16,803 nt of DNA from a bacterium (lineage in GTDB: Bacteria; Bacillota_I; Bacilli_A; RF39; UBA660), in the NCBI GenBank assembly GCA_029007685.1, contig JAQXIG010000002.1, positions 1 through 16,803 on the forward strand, given 5' to 3'. Below are positions 7,560 through 16,029 of this stretch, in pieces. The position numbers and the translations under genes were made by a program. Each line of letters opens with the position of its first letter. The stretch's first letter is position 1. Under the pieces are notes generated by a model that saw only the letters and a list, made by a program, of their open reading frames with translations, ran no database searches and was not told the DNA's origin.

Positions 7560-8144
7560 ATGAGTTTAATACCAATCGTTGTGGATAAAGAAGTAACCGG
7601 AGAAAGAAGTTATGATATTTTTTCTAGACTTTTAAAAAATCGTATTATTTTACTTAGTGGGGAAATAGATGATAATTTAGCTAATAGTATTATTGCTCAA
7701 ATTCTGTATTTAGATTCTTTAAATCATGATGATATTAGTTTATATATTAACTCTCCTGGTGGTTCCGTTACAGCAGGAATGGCAATATTTGATACTATGA
7801 ATTTTGTTAAGAGTGATGTTTCCACTATCTGTCTGGGCATGGCAGCTAGTATGGCAGCATTTTTATTATCATCAGGAGAAAAAGGGAAGCGTTATATCTT
7901 GCCTAATGCTGAAGTGATGATTCATCAACCCCTAGGTGGTGCCCAAGGTCAAGCAACAGAAATTAAAATTGCAGCTGAACATATTTTAAAATTAAGAGAT
8001 AAACTTAATAGTATTTTAGCTAAAAACACAAATCAAGGGATAGAAACAATAGAAAAAGATACGGAAAGAGATAATTTTATGGATAGCTCTGAAGCCTTAA
8101 CCTATGGAATAGTTGACAAAGTAATAGAAAAAGAAAACAAATAA
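7560..8144 (+). CDS. clpP: ATP-dependent Clp protease proteolytic subunit ClpP
   Basis: A 194-residue ClpP, the serine peptidase that forms the double-ring chamber of Clp proteases and degrades proteins fed by ClpX or ClpC-type unfoldases in the cytoplasm. Counted from the ATG at 7560, the catalytic triad is complete: Ser97 in GMAASMAAF, His122 in MIHQPLGG and Asp171 in TERDNF. The hallmark SPGGSVTAG is at 65-73. The start MSLIPIVVDKE matches the usual ClpP N-terminus and follows AGGTGA five bases upstream; a GTG at 7551 would add three residues but overlaps that ribosome binding site. It is the only plus-strand gene here. Its last codons form the left arm of the terminator shared with the convergent Fic gene. 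Confidence 0.96.
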   Translation: MSLIPIVVDKEVTGERSYDIFSRLLKNRIILLSGEIDDNLANSIIAQILYLDSLNHDDISLYINSPGGSVTAGMAIFDTMNFVKSDVSTICLGMAASMAAFLLSSGEKGKRYILPNAEVMIHQPLGGAQGQATEIKIAAEHILKLRDKLNSILAKNTNQGIETIEKDTERDNFMDSSEALTYGIVDKVIEKENK

Positions 8145-8166
8145 TAAAATTGTTTTCTTTTTCTAT
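8124..8166. terminator. Bidirectional terminator between clpP and the Fic gene
   Basis: The arms 8124-8140 and 8150-8166 pair without mismatch over 17 bases around a nine-base loop. The left arm is A-rich and the right arm T-rich on the plus strand, and on the minus strand the same is true in reverse, so it can terminate both ways. It contains the last clpP codons and stop (8142-8144) and the stop of the Fic gene (8163-8165). Confidence 0.85.
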
Positions 8167-9062
8167 ATAATTTTTTGATATTCTTCTAGATTATTATCCA
8201 TATAGAAGAGTTGATCTTCTAATCGATTTAAATTAAAATTGAACCAATCATTCCAAGAATCATTATCCATATTAACAGCTATATTTTTTATTTTATTGCG
8301 ATATTCTTCACGATATGGATAATAACTCCTACTTATATAGATTGCGGGTAACTCTAAATTAGTATCTAGTGTCTTATTCGTTAATTGCCATAATTTAGCA
8401 TGTTGAAGCAATCTAGATAATCTTGTGTTTCCATCGTTAAATAGTTGTAGGGATGCTAGTAAACCATGAATCATAAATGGCTTTATCAAAAGTTCTTCAA
8501 TACTACTTGATTCTTCTTGATTGTAAAGTTCAAGAAATTTATTGGACGCTTCCTCTATTTCATTATAACGAATGGGAAAATATTGAATATTTCTAGTACC
8601 ATAATTCCAACTTCCTACAAATTTCCTATTATTTTGACGATATCCCGAGCATGTATTTTTATCATTTATGGTTCCTTCTAATAATAACTTTTGAATTTTA
8701 ATCATATCTTTTTCAGTCATTTTGTTGCTATCTAGTTTTATTATTTCATCAATAGAATTGTTTCCCATCACTGTCATGTATAAACTTATCAAGAAGGAAT
8801 TTTCTTTTTCTAATTTTTGGTTATCCATAATTTCAGAAGCTTTTAGGGTTTCTAAAAAACAAACCTTATGTTCTCTGGTTAGCTTATTGATAGCAGAAAG
8901 ATAATTTTTATACAAATCTAGAGTGTATTCTAAATGATCTTTAGTTATATCAAAAACTTTTATACTTTCTAAATTTCTTAAAATATCTAGCGTAACAACA
9001 GGATATTTCCCTGATGCAATTATTTCTTCGATTTCTTTGTCAATATTATGCGATTTTTCCAT
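8163..9062 (-). CDS. Fic-domain protein with a degenerate active-site motif
   Basis: A 299-residue Fic family protein. Fic enzymes normally transfer AMP or another nucleotide-derived group to target proteins through HPFxDGNGRxxR. Here the motif reads LQLFNDGNTRLSR (205-217): the DGN and both Arg residues are kept, but the catalytic His is Gln206, the Pro is Leu207 and the second Gly is Thr213. Other Fic hallmarks remain: GYR (140-142), the flap strand around NIQYFP (158-163) and His199 seven residues before the altered site. No clear inhibitory helix motif (S/TxxxE/N) was identified, nor an adjacent small antitoxin gene. It is therefore probably not a conventional AMP transferase; an altered activity, a binding role or an inactive enzyme are possible. 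It has its own promoter and the strong ribosome binding site AAGGGGTGA, with no sign of gene decay. Confidence 0.85.
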   Translation of the reverse strand: MEKSHNIDKEIEEIIASGKYPVVTLDILRNLESIKVFDITKDHLEYTLDLYKNYLSAINKLTREHKVCFLETLKASEIMDNQKLEKENSFLISLYMTVMGNNSIDEIIKLDSNKMTEKDMIKIQKLLLEGTINDKNTCSGYRQNNRKFVGSWNYGTRNIQYFPIRYNEIEEASNKFLELYNQEESSSIEELLIKPFMIHGLLASLQLFNDGNTRLSRLLQHAKLWQLTNKTLDTNLELPAIYISRSYYPYREEYRNKIKNIAVNMDNDSWNDWFNFNLNRLEDQLFYMDNNLEEYQKII

Positions 9063-9086
9063 AACATCACCCCTTAATTGAAGCGT

Positions 9087-9115
9087 ATTATATCACATTT
9101 TACCTTATTTTTCAA
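9087..9115 (-). promoter_or_regulatory. Promoter of the Fic gene
   Basis: On the minus strand a -35 TTGAAA (9110-9115) and a perfect -10 TATAAT (9087-9092) are spaced by 17 bases. The -35 overlaps the whiA stop codon, so the Fic gene can be transcribed separately from the whiA operon. The leader would be about 18 bases. Confidence 0.75.
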
Positions 9116-10044
9116 TTATTATCTTTCATCCTACTTACTAATTCTTTTATTTTTCTAAAACGATGATTTAATCCTGATTTGGTAATTGACTTCCCAGTTT
9201 CATAAGTTATTATTTCACTTAATTCCAAGAGAGAGGCTTCAGGATATTTTTGACGATATTCCATTACCTGTTTGGTCTTTTCATCCAATAAGTCAATTCC
9301 TAAATTACTTTTTAGATATTCGATATCTGCGATTTGTTTGGTAGCGGTTTCAATAATTTTATCGATATTGGCTTGTTCACAGTTGTTTAAGCGATTGGTC
9401 ATATTTTTATGATCTCTATAAATTCGAATATCTTCATAATACATTACCGCTTGATTAGCACTGATAATTCTTAGGAAATCCCCTATTTTTTCGGCTTCTT
9501 TGACATAGACCATATATCCTTTATCACGATTCAATACTTTACTATTTAAGTCAAACTGGTTCAGCAAATTTTTGATCAGTTCTGCTTCTTTTTTATGTTC
9601 AATCAGATATTCTAAATGATATCTTGAAGTTTTAGGATCATTGATACTTCCTTTGGCTAGAAAAGCTCCTCTTAAATACGCTCTGATTTCTTCTTCTGAA
9701 CCTAGTAAGTATTCATCCGGGGTTTCTAAATATTGTTCGTTTTCATCGATGATCGATAAATCTTTTAGAATGAACTCTACTTTGTCGTTTATCATAATTA
9801 AATATAGATTATTTTTACTAAAGTTCATCCCTTTTCGATTTTCTATTTCACAGGAAATATCATAAATGTCTTTCATCAATTGATAAATTCTTTTAGCAAC
9901 GGTTGCATTTTCCGTGATTAAATCGATAGAATCTATGGTATATTCACCATTATTTCTTAGAAATCCTGCTAATTCGGAAATGCTTTCTGATTTACTATTG
10001 GGAATTCTGGCGATCTCTTCTTTAATATTAGTTGTAAAAGACAT
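9112..10044 (-). CDS. whiA: DNA-binding protein WhiA
   Basis: A 310-residue WhiA, a DNA-binding protein of Gram-positive bacteria linked to cell division and chromosome segregation (and sporulation in actinomycetes). The N-terminal two-thirds carry the two halves of a LAGLIDADG-homing-endonuclease-like fold (LAGFLRNNG at 25-33; LRGAFLAKGSI at 124-134) without nuclease function. The C-terminal part (about 265-305, with LSEIITYETGKSITKSGLNH) is the helix-turn-helix. Length matches the family. The ATG follows GAGGTGA, which includes the yvcK stop codon; only four bases separate the two genes, so they are coupled. The pair yvcK-whiA is conserved across Firmicutes. Confidence 0.95.
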   Translation of the reverse strand: MSFTTNIKEEIARIPNSKSESISELAGFLRNNGEYTIDSIDLITENATVAKRIYQLMKDIYDISCEIENRKGMNFSKNNLYLIMINDKVEFILKDLSIIDENEQYLETPDEYLLGSEEEIRAYLRGAFLAKGSINDPKTSRYHLEYLIEHKKEAELIKNLLNQFDLNSKVLNRDKGYMVYVKEAEKIGDFLRIISANQAVMYYEDIRIYRDHKNMTNRLNNCEQANIDKIIETATKQIADIEYLKSNLGIDLLDEKTKQVMEYRQKYPEASLLELSEIITYETGKSITKSGLNHRFRKIKELVSRMKDNN

Positions 10045-10048
10045 GCTA

Positions 10049-10993
10049 TCACCTCACTAAATAGGAAAGGATTAGAGAACTTAATTTTAGGCTGTCATGT
10101 TTTATAGTACCATCTTCTAAATTCACTAGATCTGCTTCGATTAATTCTATGTTCATTTTGGATATTTTTTCTTTATCAATAATTACTGGTTCTTTTTCTT
10201 CATCTTCATATTTTTTTAGCATTCTTTTTGATATGGGAGTATTATTCGCTATTACTACATTGATTCTATTTGTCCCTAAGTAGGATTCTATATGTTCTAA
10301 ATAATTACTCACTAGGGAATCTGTTGTTTCCCCAGGTTGACTCATAATATTACATAAATACATTACTTTAGCAGGAGATTTTTTGATAGCTTCGGATACT
10401 TCTTGACAAATTAGATGAGGAGTAATACTAGTATAGATACTGCCCATACTTAAAATTATTAAATCTGCGTTTTTGATTTCTTCGATTACTTCTTTTAGTA
10501 CATGAGGCTTCTCTTGATAATAAATTTTCCGGTATTTTTTGTATGCTTTCATCATCTCAACTTGTCCTACAATTGTCTCATTATCGATTGTTTCTCCTAC
10601 TAAAGTTAAATAATCTTCTGATAATGGTAACACTTTATGTTTTACTTGGAGAAGTTTCATTAAACAATCAATACTCTCTTTTAAGCTTTTATTTTTCTTT
10701 AGCATTGCGGTTAACATCAGATTGCCAATAGGATGACCATTTAAGTCGCTATGGGTATCGAAACGGTATTCCATGACTTCCTTTACTTGGATAGGTAAAG
10801 TTGACATATTAAACAGTACTTTTCTAATATCTCCTACTGCGGGGATTGCAAATTCTTTTCGTAATTTTCCGGTCGATTTACCATTATCAGCTACGCTCAC
10901 GATGGCTGTTATATCTATAGGGAAGTCCTTCAAGCCGCGTAATAAGTAAGACATTCCAGTGCCTCCACCTAGTACTACTACTTTTTTTTTCAT
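10049..10993 (-). CDS. yvcK: YvcK family gluconeogenesis/cell-wall factor
   Basis: A 314-residue YvcK (CofD-like) protein. The glycine-rich nucleotide loop LGGGTG is at 8-13, followed by ADNGKSTGKLR (35-45) and PAVGDIRKVLF (51-61), all typical of the family. YvcK proteins bind UDP-sugars and are needed for growth on gluconeogenic carbon sources and for normal cell-wall synthesis; the exact role here is inferred from the family. The ATG has AGAGGTGA upstream. It sits 15 bases after trxB and four bases before whiA, in the usual order, except that rapZ, normally just upstream of yvcK in Bacilli, is missing. Confidence 0.94.
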   Translation of the reverse strand: MKKKVVVLGGGTGMSYLLRGLKDFPIDITAIVSVADNGKSTGKLRKEFAIPAVGDIRKVLFNMSTLPIQVKEVMEYRFDTHSDLNGHPIGNLMLTAMLKKNKSLKESIDCLMKLLQVKHKVLPLSEDYLTLVGETIDNETIVGQVEMMKAYKKYRKIYYQEKPHVLKEVIEEIKNADLIILSMGSIYTSITPHLICQEVSEAIKKSPAKVMYLCNIMSQPGETTDSLVSNYLEHIESYLGTNRINVVIANNTPISKRMLKKYEDEEKEPVIIDKEKISKMNIELIEADLVNLEDGTIKHDSLKLSSLILSYLVR

Positions 10994-11008
10994 TCTGTCA
11001 CCTCTTAT

Positions 11009-11905
11009 CTATTGTTTTAAAATGGTGTTTGCAACGATCGCTCCTTCACTACAAGCATTGATGATCTGATACAAATCTTTTTTTAGGCAGTCACCACAAG
11101 CGTATACATGGGAGAGAGAAGTTTGGTATTCTTGGTCTACTTCGATATAGCCTTCTTGATCTACGTTGAGCGTTTCTTTTAGAAAGGATGTGGAAGGCTC
11201 TTGTCCAATAAATTCAAAGCAGCCGTCTACTTCTAGTATTGGTTGTTTCTTTGAGGTTAGGATAATTTTATCTAGTATGCCATCTTTTTCTTTAAATTCC
11301 ACTACTTCGGCATTGGTTATGATTTGGATATTCTCGATTCTGTTTACATTGTCTATTAACTCATTATCCGCTCTAAAATCATCTCTTCTGTGTATTAGTG
11401 TTACTTCTTTACATAATTTCGATAGATAAATCGTTTCTTCTAGAGCTGATCGGCCACCACCTATTACGGCTACTCTTTTATTTTTGTATAGTGGTCCGTC
11501 GCATACCGCACACCAACTAATGCCTTTTCCGGTTAGTTTTTCTTCGTTCTTGACATTGAGTTTACGAGGCTTTCTTCCTAGAGCTAAAATGATATAATCA
11601 CTAGTATAAATTTCTTTGTCCGTGATTACTTGATAAGGGGTCATCCCCTTGATTGATGTTACTTCAGAATAAGCAAATTCTACTTCTAAATTGGTTAGTT
11701 GTTCATACATAGTAAAAGCTAATTCAGGACCTTCAATAGATATAAATCCTGGATAGTTTTCAATTTTAGAAGTCCTAGTAATCTGTCCACCAGGGGCCTC
11801 TTTTTCAATTACTAATACTTTTTTTCCAGCTCTTTTTAAATAAAGTGCAGCTGTCATTCCAGCCACACCTGCTCCAATAATAATGGTATGATAATGTTGA
11901 TTCAT
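11009..11905 (-). CDS. trxB: Thioredoxin reductase
   Basis: A 298-residue low-molecular-weight thioredoxin reductase, the cytoplasmic FAD enzyme that reduces thioredoxin with NADPH. The FAD-binding GAGVAG (11-16), the redox pair in CAVC (132-135; CATC is more usual), the nucleotide loop GGGRSALEE (149-157) and the NADPH phosphate-binding HRRDDFR (172-178) are all visible. The C-terminal FAD-contact motif is YACGDC (268-273). The Arg in GGGRSA replaces the Asp or Asn seen in most TrxB proteins, but HRRxxxR argues that NADPH is still the donor. A flavodoxin/ferredoxin reductase is less likely because of the CxxC pair. The ATG follows GGAGATG; the gene lies 11 bases after lgt in the uvrA operon. 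Confidence 0.92.
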   Translation of the reverse strand: MNQHYHTIIIGAGVAGMTAALYLKRAGKKVLVIEKEAPGGQITRTSKIENYPGFISIEGPELAFTMYEQLTNLEVEFAYSEVTSIKGMTPYQVITDKEIYTSDYIILALGRKPRKLNVKNEEKLTGKGISWCAVCDGPLYKNKRVAVIGGGRSALEETIYLSKLCKEVTLIHRRDDFRADNELIDNVNRIENIQIITNAEVVEFKEKDGILDKIILTSKKQPILEVDGCFEFIGQEPSTSFLKETLNVDQEGYIEVDQEYQTSLSHVYACGDCLKKDLYQIINACSEGAIVANTILKQ

Positions 11906-11916
11906 TGTTTCATCTC

Positions 11917-12729
11917 CTAGAACATAATTTCTTTTTCGTCTTTATCTTTATAAAGATTATCGAATCTACTACCTTTTTTACAGAAGAGAACCATCAAAAT
12001 ACCGACGATCATTCCAATTAGTGATACTACTTGAGCAACTCTAAATGATCCTAGCATTAAGCTATCGGTTCGCATTCCTTCAATTATTATTCTTCCTAGT
12101 GAATACCATACTAGATAGACTCCTGTTAGCTGACCATTTTTTAAATATTTATAGTTCCTTATTATTAATAAGGTGAAAAAACCCAATACACACCAAATAG
12201 ATTCATAGATAAAAGTGGGATGACGATAAGCGCCTTGGATATACATGCCTTCTATAACAAACTCTGGTAGTGCTAGGGACTTTAAGTGTTCGAAAGTTGT
12301 TATTGTTCCATAAGCTTCTTGATTGAAAAAATTTCCCCATCTTCCAACGGCTTGTCCAATTATTAACCCAACTACCACAATATCTAATATCTTTAACAGT
12401 TTAGCATTATATTTCCAAGTATAGAAGAGAATAAATAGTAGACCTGCTAAAACTGCACCATGGATTGCTAGTCCGCCATTCCATATTTCTAAAATTTCTA
12501 AGGGATATTGTCTATAATAATCTAAGTTAAATAGTACATAATATAATCTGGCCCCTATTAATCCAAAAATAATGGTATAGAAAATCATATTTACGATGAA
12601 ATCTTCATTAATATTTTGTTTTTTACATTCTTTTAAGATCATCATGGTTCCTACTAAAATTCCTATGAATATAAAAATTGAATACCAGTATATTTGGATA
12701 AATCCTAAATCGATGGCTATTCTATCCAT
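11917..12729 (-). CDS. lgt: Prolipoprotein diacylglyceryl transferase
   Basis: A 270-residue Lgt, the membrane enzyme that moves diacylglycerol from phosphatidylglycerol to the lipobox Cys of prolipoproteins. The signature GRWGNFFNQEAYG is at 129-141, with GLAIHGA at 86-92 and YRHPTFIYES at 168-177, and about seven hydrophobic segments span the protein. Its presence implies a set of anchored lipoproteins. The start overlaps the end of the upstream YvlD-like gene by eight bases and uses the AGGAGG within that gene's final codons, so translation is coupled. In Bacillus hprK lies directly upstream of lgt; here it does not. Confidence 0.95.
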   Translation of the reverse strand: MDRIAIDLGFIQIYWYSIFIFIGILVGTMMILKECKKQNINEDFIVNMIFYTIIFGLIGARLYYVLFNLDYYRQYPLEILEIWNGGLAIHGAVLAGLLFILFYTWKYNAKLLKILDIVVVGLIIGQAVGRWGNFFNQEAYGTITTFEHLKSLALPEFVIEGMYIQGAYRHPTFIYESIWCVLGFFTLLIIRNYKYLKNGQLTGVYLVWYSLGRIIIEGMRTDSLMLGSFRVAQVVSLIGMIVGILMVLFCKKGSRFDNLYKDKDEKEIMF

Positions 12730-13141
12730 TTTTCTTGATCCTCCTCATAATTGGTTTGATTATTATTTTATCTAATAATGTATTGATGGTAGAGATTAAA
12801 ATTGCTAGTAAAAAGGCGATGAAAATATTCTTAATTTGGAAATTTTTTCCTAAAATCCAATCTGTTAATTTTAGAATAAATAAGTTGATACATGGATAAA
12901 AAATACCAATTGTTAGACCCGTGATTGGAATGGTTAAGAAAAATAAAATTGGCTTGATGGTTTTATTTAAAATGAAAATGATTAAAGTAGCTAGTATCCC
13001 ATATAGGTATAGATGAGTATCATTAATATAAAAGGTATCAAAATAGGTTGATACAAATACTAAGACAATTGCATATCCTATTATTTGTATGACCCACTCT
13101 ATAAAGTTCGTAATATAATTTTTTTTAGCTACTTTGTTCAT
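12722..13141 (-). CDS. Small membrane protein of the YvlD / phage-holin-4 superfamily type
   Basis: A 139-residue protein with about four transmembrane segments (14-34, 44-62, 65-92, 106-123). NKTIKPILFFLTIPITGLTIG (59-79) matches the typical pattern of the YvlD/holin-superfamily-4 proteins, in which an Asn-x-x-Ile-x-Pro motif leads into LTLPIT. The function of this family is unsettled; despite the name it is not evidence of a prophage, since no lysis genes are near. Its position between uvrA and lgt matches Bacillus yvlD. It starts eight bases after the uvrA stop with AGGTGAT upstream and overlaps lgt. Confidence 0.82.
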   Translation of the reverse strand: MNKVAKKNYITNFIEWVIQIIGYAIVLVFVSTYFDTFYINDTHLYLYGILATLIIFILNKTIKPILFFLTIPITGLTIGIFYPCINLFILKLTDWILGKNFQIKNIFIAFLLAILISTINTLLDKIIIKPIMRRIKKNG

Positions 13142-13149
13142 ACTATCAC

Positions 13150-15963
13150 CTAATCTTTTAATATTTTTTGTAGAAATTCTCCAGTTCTGGATTCTTTTAC
13201 TTTGGCAATTTTTTCTGGAGTTCCGGTTGCGATGATTGTTCCACCATTATCTCCTCCATCTGGTCCTAAATCAATGATGTGATCGGCGCATTTTATAACA
13301 TCTAAATTATGTTCAATCACGACGATGGTATCTTTATTATCTACTATTTTATTAAATATTTCAAGTAACTTCTTAATATCTGCCGAATGTAATCCAGTAG
13401 TTGGCTCGTCTAATATGTAAAGTGCTTTCCCAGTTGGCTTTTTTTGAAGTTCTTTGGCTAGCTTTACGCGTCCAGCTTCTCCTCCTGATAACGTAGTAGC
13501 ACTTTGTCCTAGCTTAATGTATCCAATACCGACATCTTCTAATACTTGAAGTTTATTTTTGATTTTGGGAACGTTTTCAAAAAATTCTAGGGCTTCGCTG
13601 ACACGCATATTCAAGACTTCTGCAATATTCTTGTTTTTATATTTTATTCTTAATGTTTCGCTATTATACCTAGTTCCGTGACATACTTCACACGGGATGT
13701 ATACATCTGGCAAGAAATGCATCTCGATTTTCTTTACACCATCACCACGGCAAGCTTCACACCTCCCACCTTTGACATTAAAGGAAAAGCGATCTTTCCC
13801 AAAGCCATGCATTTTCGCTTCTTTGGTCGTTGTGAATAGTTCTCTGATTTCATCAAATACTCCGGTATAAGTTGCAGGATTACTGCGCGGAGTTCTACCG
13901 ATTGGATTTTGGGAAATTTCCACTACTTTGTCGATATGCTCTAAACCTATTATTTTTTTATGTTTTCCTGGTTTGTCTTTACTTTTATAAATTTTTGAGT
14001 AAGCAGCACGGCATAGAATTTGATTGATCAAAGTACTTTTTCCACTTCCAGAAACTCCAGTTACACAAGTAAAAGTTCCTAATGGGATTTTAACATTTAT
14101 ATTTTTAAGGTTATTTTCACTAGCACCTTTGATTTCGATATCATTTCCAGTACCTTTTCTTCTAATTTTTGGAATTTCAATCCTTTCTTTTCCACTTAAA
14201 TATCGCCCTGTGATACTGTTTTCATTTCTCATCACTTCTTCTGGTGGACCGGCAGCTATGATTTGACCACCTTGGTCTCCCGCACTTGGTCCAACATCTA
14301 CTAAGTAGTCACTTGCTAACATAGTGTCGGTGTCATGCTCTACTACAATTAACGTATTTCCTAGGTCTCGCATTTCTAATAACGATTTGATCAATTTTTC
14401 GTTATCTTTTTGATGAAGTCCGATACTTGGTTCATCTAGTACATATAAAACCCCTGTTAATTTGGAACCAATTTGGGTTGCCAGTCTAATACGTTGGGCC
14501 TCTCCACCAGACAGAGTTCCTGCCGATCTACTTAGTGTGAGATATTCTAATCCAACATTTTTTAAGAAACTAAGCCTTGTTTCGATTTCTTTTACTAGTA
14601 GATTGGATATTTCTTTTTGAAATTTGGTTAGTTTTAAGTTTGCAAAGAACGGAAGTAAATTTTTGATACTCATACAAGTTACTTCATAAATGTTTTTTCC
14701 TCCGATTAGAACCGATAATACACTATCTTTAAGGCGGGCACCATGGCAAGTTTCACATTCGGTTTCAATCATGTAATTTTCGAGCCAATCGCGAATCCAG
14801 GTACTACTGGTTTCCATATATCTTCTTTCTAGATTATTGATAATTCCTTCGTAGTAATCTTTTTGATTGTAGAGATTGCCACTTTTGGATTGATATTGGA
14901 AATGAATGATTTCATCACTTCCATAAAGAATATAATCTTTATGTTTTTTTGTTAATTTACTAAATGGTTTGTTCATATCGATTTTGTAATGTTTACATAG
15001 ACATTCTAGGCGCTTAAAATCTAAAGCTTCAGGATCATCAGTTAGGGTTTTTATGGCTCCACCATTTAAACTTCTCGTAGTATCAGGAACTACTAATTCT
15101 GGATCCATTCTTAATTTTACTCCTAATCCTTTACAATCTGGGCAAGCACCAAAAGGGGCATTAAAACTAAACATCCTTGGTTCTAGTTCTGGTAATGAAA
15201 AGTCACAATAAGGGCAAGCAAAATTTTCTGAATAAACTACTTCTTTATTTCCTACATAATCAATGACCACTTTACCATGTGATAATTTAATTGCAGTTTC
15301 AATTGATTCTACTAACCTACTTCTAACCTCTTCTTTTAAGACAATACGATCGATTACTACTTCAATATTATCTTTTTTATTTTTTTCTAATTCAATTTCC
15401 TCACTTAGATCGTACATTTCATTGTTAATACGAACCCGAACGTACCCTTCTTTTCGCAAATCCTCTAACAGTTCTCTATGGGTTCCTTTTTCACCATGAA
15501 TTACGGGAGCCATAATTACTAATTTAGTTCCTAATTCATTTTCTAAGATCTTATCCACCATTTCATCTACCGTTTGAGAAGAAATCGGAATATGGTGATC
15601 TGGGCAATAAGGGATTCCAATTCTTGCGAATAGTAATCTTAGATAGTCATAAATTTCGGTTACAGTACCTACGGTGGAACGAGGGTTTTTTGATGTTGTT
15701 TTTTGATCAATACTAATAGATGGTGATAGTCCTTCGATCGAGTCAACATCTGGTTTTTCAGTGCCACCTAAGAATTGTCTTGCATAAGCAGACAGACTTT
15801 CTACATAGCGTCTTTGTCCTTCGGCATAAATGGTATCAAAAGCTAAGGAAGACTTACCGCTTCCTGATACTCCTGTCATTACTATTAATTTATTTTTCGG
15901 TAGTTCTAGATCAACATTTTTAAGATTGTTTTCTCTAGCACCTTTAATTACAATTTTATCCAT
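13150..15963 (-). CDS. uvrA: Excinuclease ABC subunit A (UvrA)
   Basis: A 937-residue UvrA, the ATP-driven DNA-damage sensor of nucleotide excision repair. It contains two ABC ATPase modules, each split by a zinc module: Walker A GVSGSGKSS (31-39) and GVSGSGKST (636-644), ABC signatures LSGGEAQR (485-492) and LSGGEAGR (825-832), and zinc ligands Cys250/253/274/277 and Cys735/738/758/761. Length is normal. The ATG at 15963 is preferred because AGGTGA lies five bases upstream; a GTG nine bases earlier sits inside that site. It is the first gene of the uvrA-yvlD-like-lgt-trxB-yvcK-whiA run and has two promoters, one with a LexA-type box. uvrB, usually next to uvrA in Firmicutes, is not upstream here. 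Confidence 0.97.
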   Translation of the reverse strand: MDKIVIKGARENNLKNVDLELPKNKLIVMTGVSGSGKSSLAFDTIYAEGQRRYVESLSAYARQFLGGTEKPDVDSIEGLSPSISIDQKTTSKNPRSTVGTVTEIYDYLRLLFARIGIPYCPDHHIPISSQTVDEMVDKILENELGTKLVIMAPVIHGEKGTHRELLEDLRKEGYVRVRINNEMYDLSEEIELEKNKKDNIEVVIDRIVLKEEVRSRLVESIETAIKLSHGKVVIDYVGNKEVVYSENFACPYCDFSLPELEPRMFSFNAPFGACPDCKGLGVKLRMDPELVVPDTTRSLNGGAIKTLTDDPEALDFKRLECLCKHYKIDMNKPFSKLTKKHKDYILYGSDEIIHFQYQSKSGNLYNQKDYYEGIINNLERRYMETSSTWIRDWLENYMIETECETCHGARLKDSVLSVLIGGKNIYEVTCMSIKNLLPFFANLKLTKFQKEISNLLVKEIETRLSFLKNVGLEYLTLSRSAGTLSGGEAQRIRLATQIGSKLTGVLYVLDEPSIGLHQKDNEKLIKSLLEMRDLGNTLIVVEHDTDTMLASDYLVDVGPSAGDQGGQIIAAGPPEEVMRNENSITGRYLSGKERIEIPKIRRKGTGNDIEIKGASENNLKNINVKIPLGTFTCVTGVSGSGKSTLINQILCRAAYSKIYKSKDKPGKHKKIIGLEHIDKVVEISQNPIGRTPRSNPATYTGVFDEIRELFTTTKEAKMHGFGKDRFSFNVKGGRCEACRGDGVKKIEMHFLPDVYIPCEVCHGTRYNSETLRIKYKNKNIAEVLNMRVSEALEFFENVPKIKNKLQVLEDVGIGYIKLGQSATTLSGGEAGRVKLAKELQKKPTGKALYILDEPTTGLHSADIKKLLEIFNKIVDNKDTIVVIEHNLDVIKCADHIIDLGPDGGDNGGTIIATGTPEKIAKVKESRTGEFLQKILKD

Positions 15964-15987
15964 ACTTCTCACCTTTTCTTGTTCGTT

Positions 15988-15996
15988 ATTATATCA
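15988..15996 (-). promoter_or_regulatory. Second, proximal promoter of uvrA (extended -10)
   Basis: On the minus strand TGATATAAT is a perfect -10 with the extended TGn element, 24 bases before the uvrA ATG. The -35 at 16011-16016 is weak (TAAGTA), as is common with an extended -10. It may give SOS-independent basal transcription of the operon. Confidence 0.55.
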
Positions 15997-16029
15997 CAAT
16001 TTTGAAAAATTACTTAACATTTCTTTCTT

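Noticed and set aside
8163..9062. Fic/antitoxin toxin module
   Set aside because: No small antitoxin gene is adjacent, no clear inhibitory helix motif is visible and the catalytic His is missing.
12722..13141. Prophage holin
   Set aside because: The holin-4-type membrane protein sits in a housekeeping operon with no lysin or phage genes nearby; it matches YvlD by position.
15964..15972. GTG at 15972 as the start of uvrA
   Set aside because: It lies inside the AGGTGA ribosome binding site that serves the ATG at 15963, and UvrA proteins normally begin close to that ATG.
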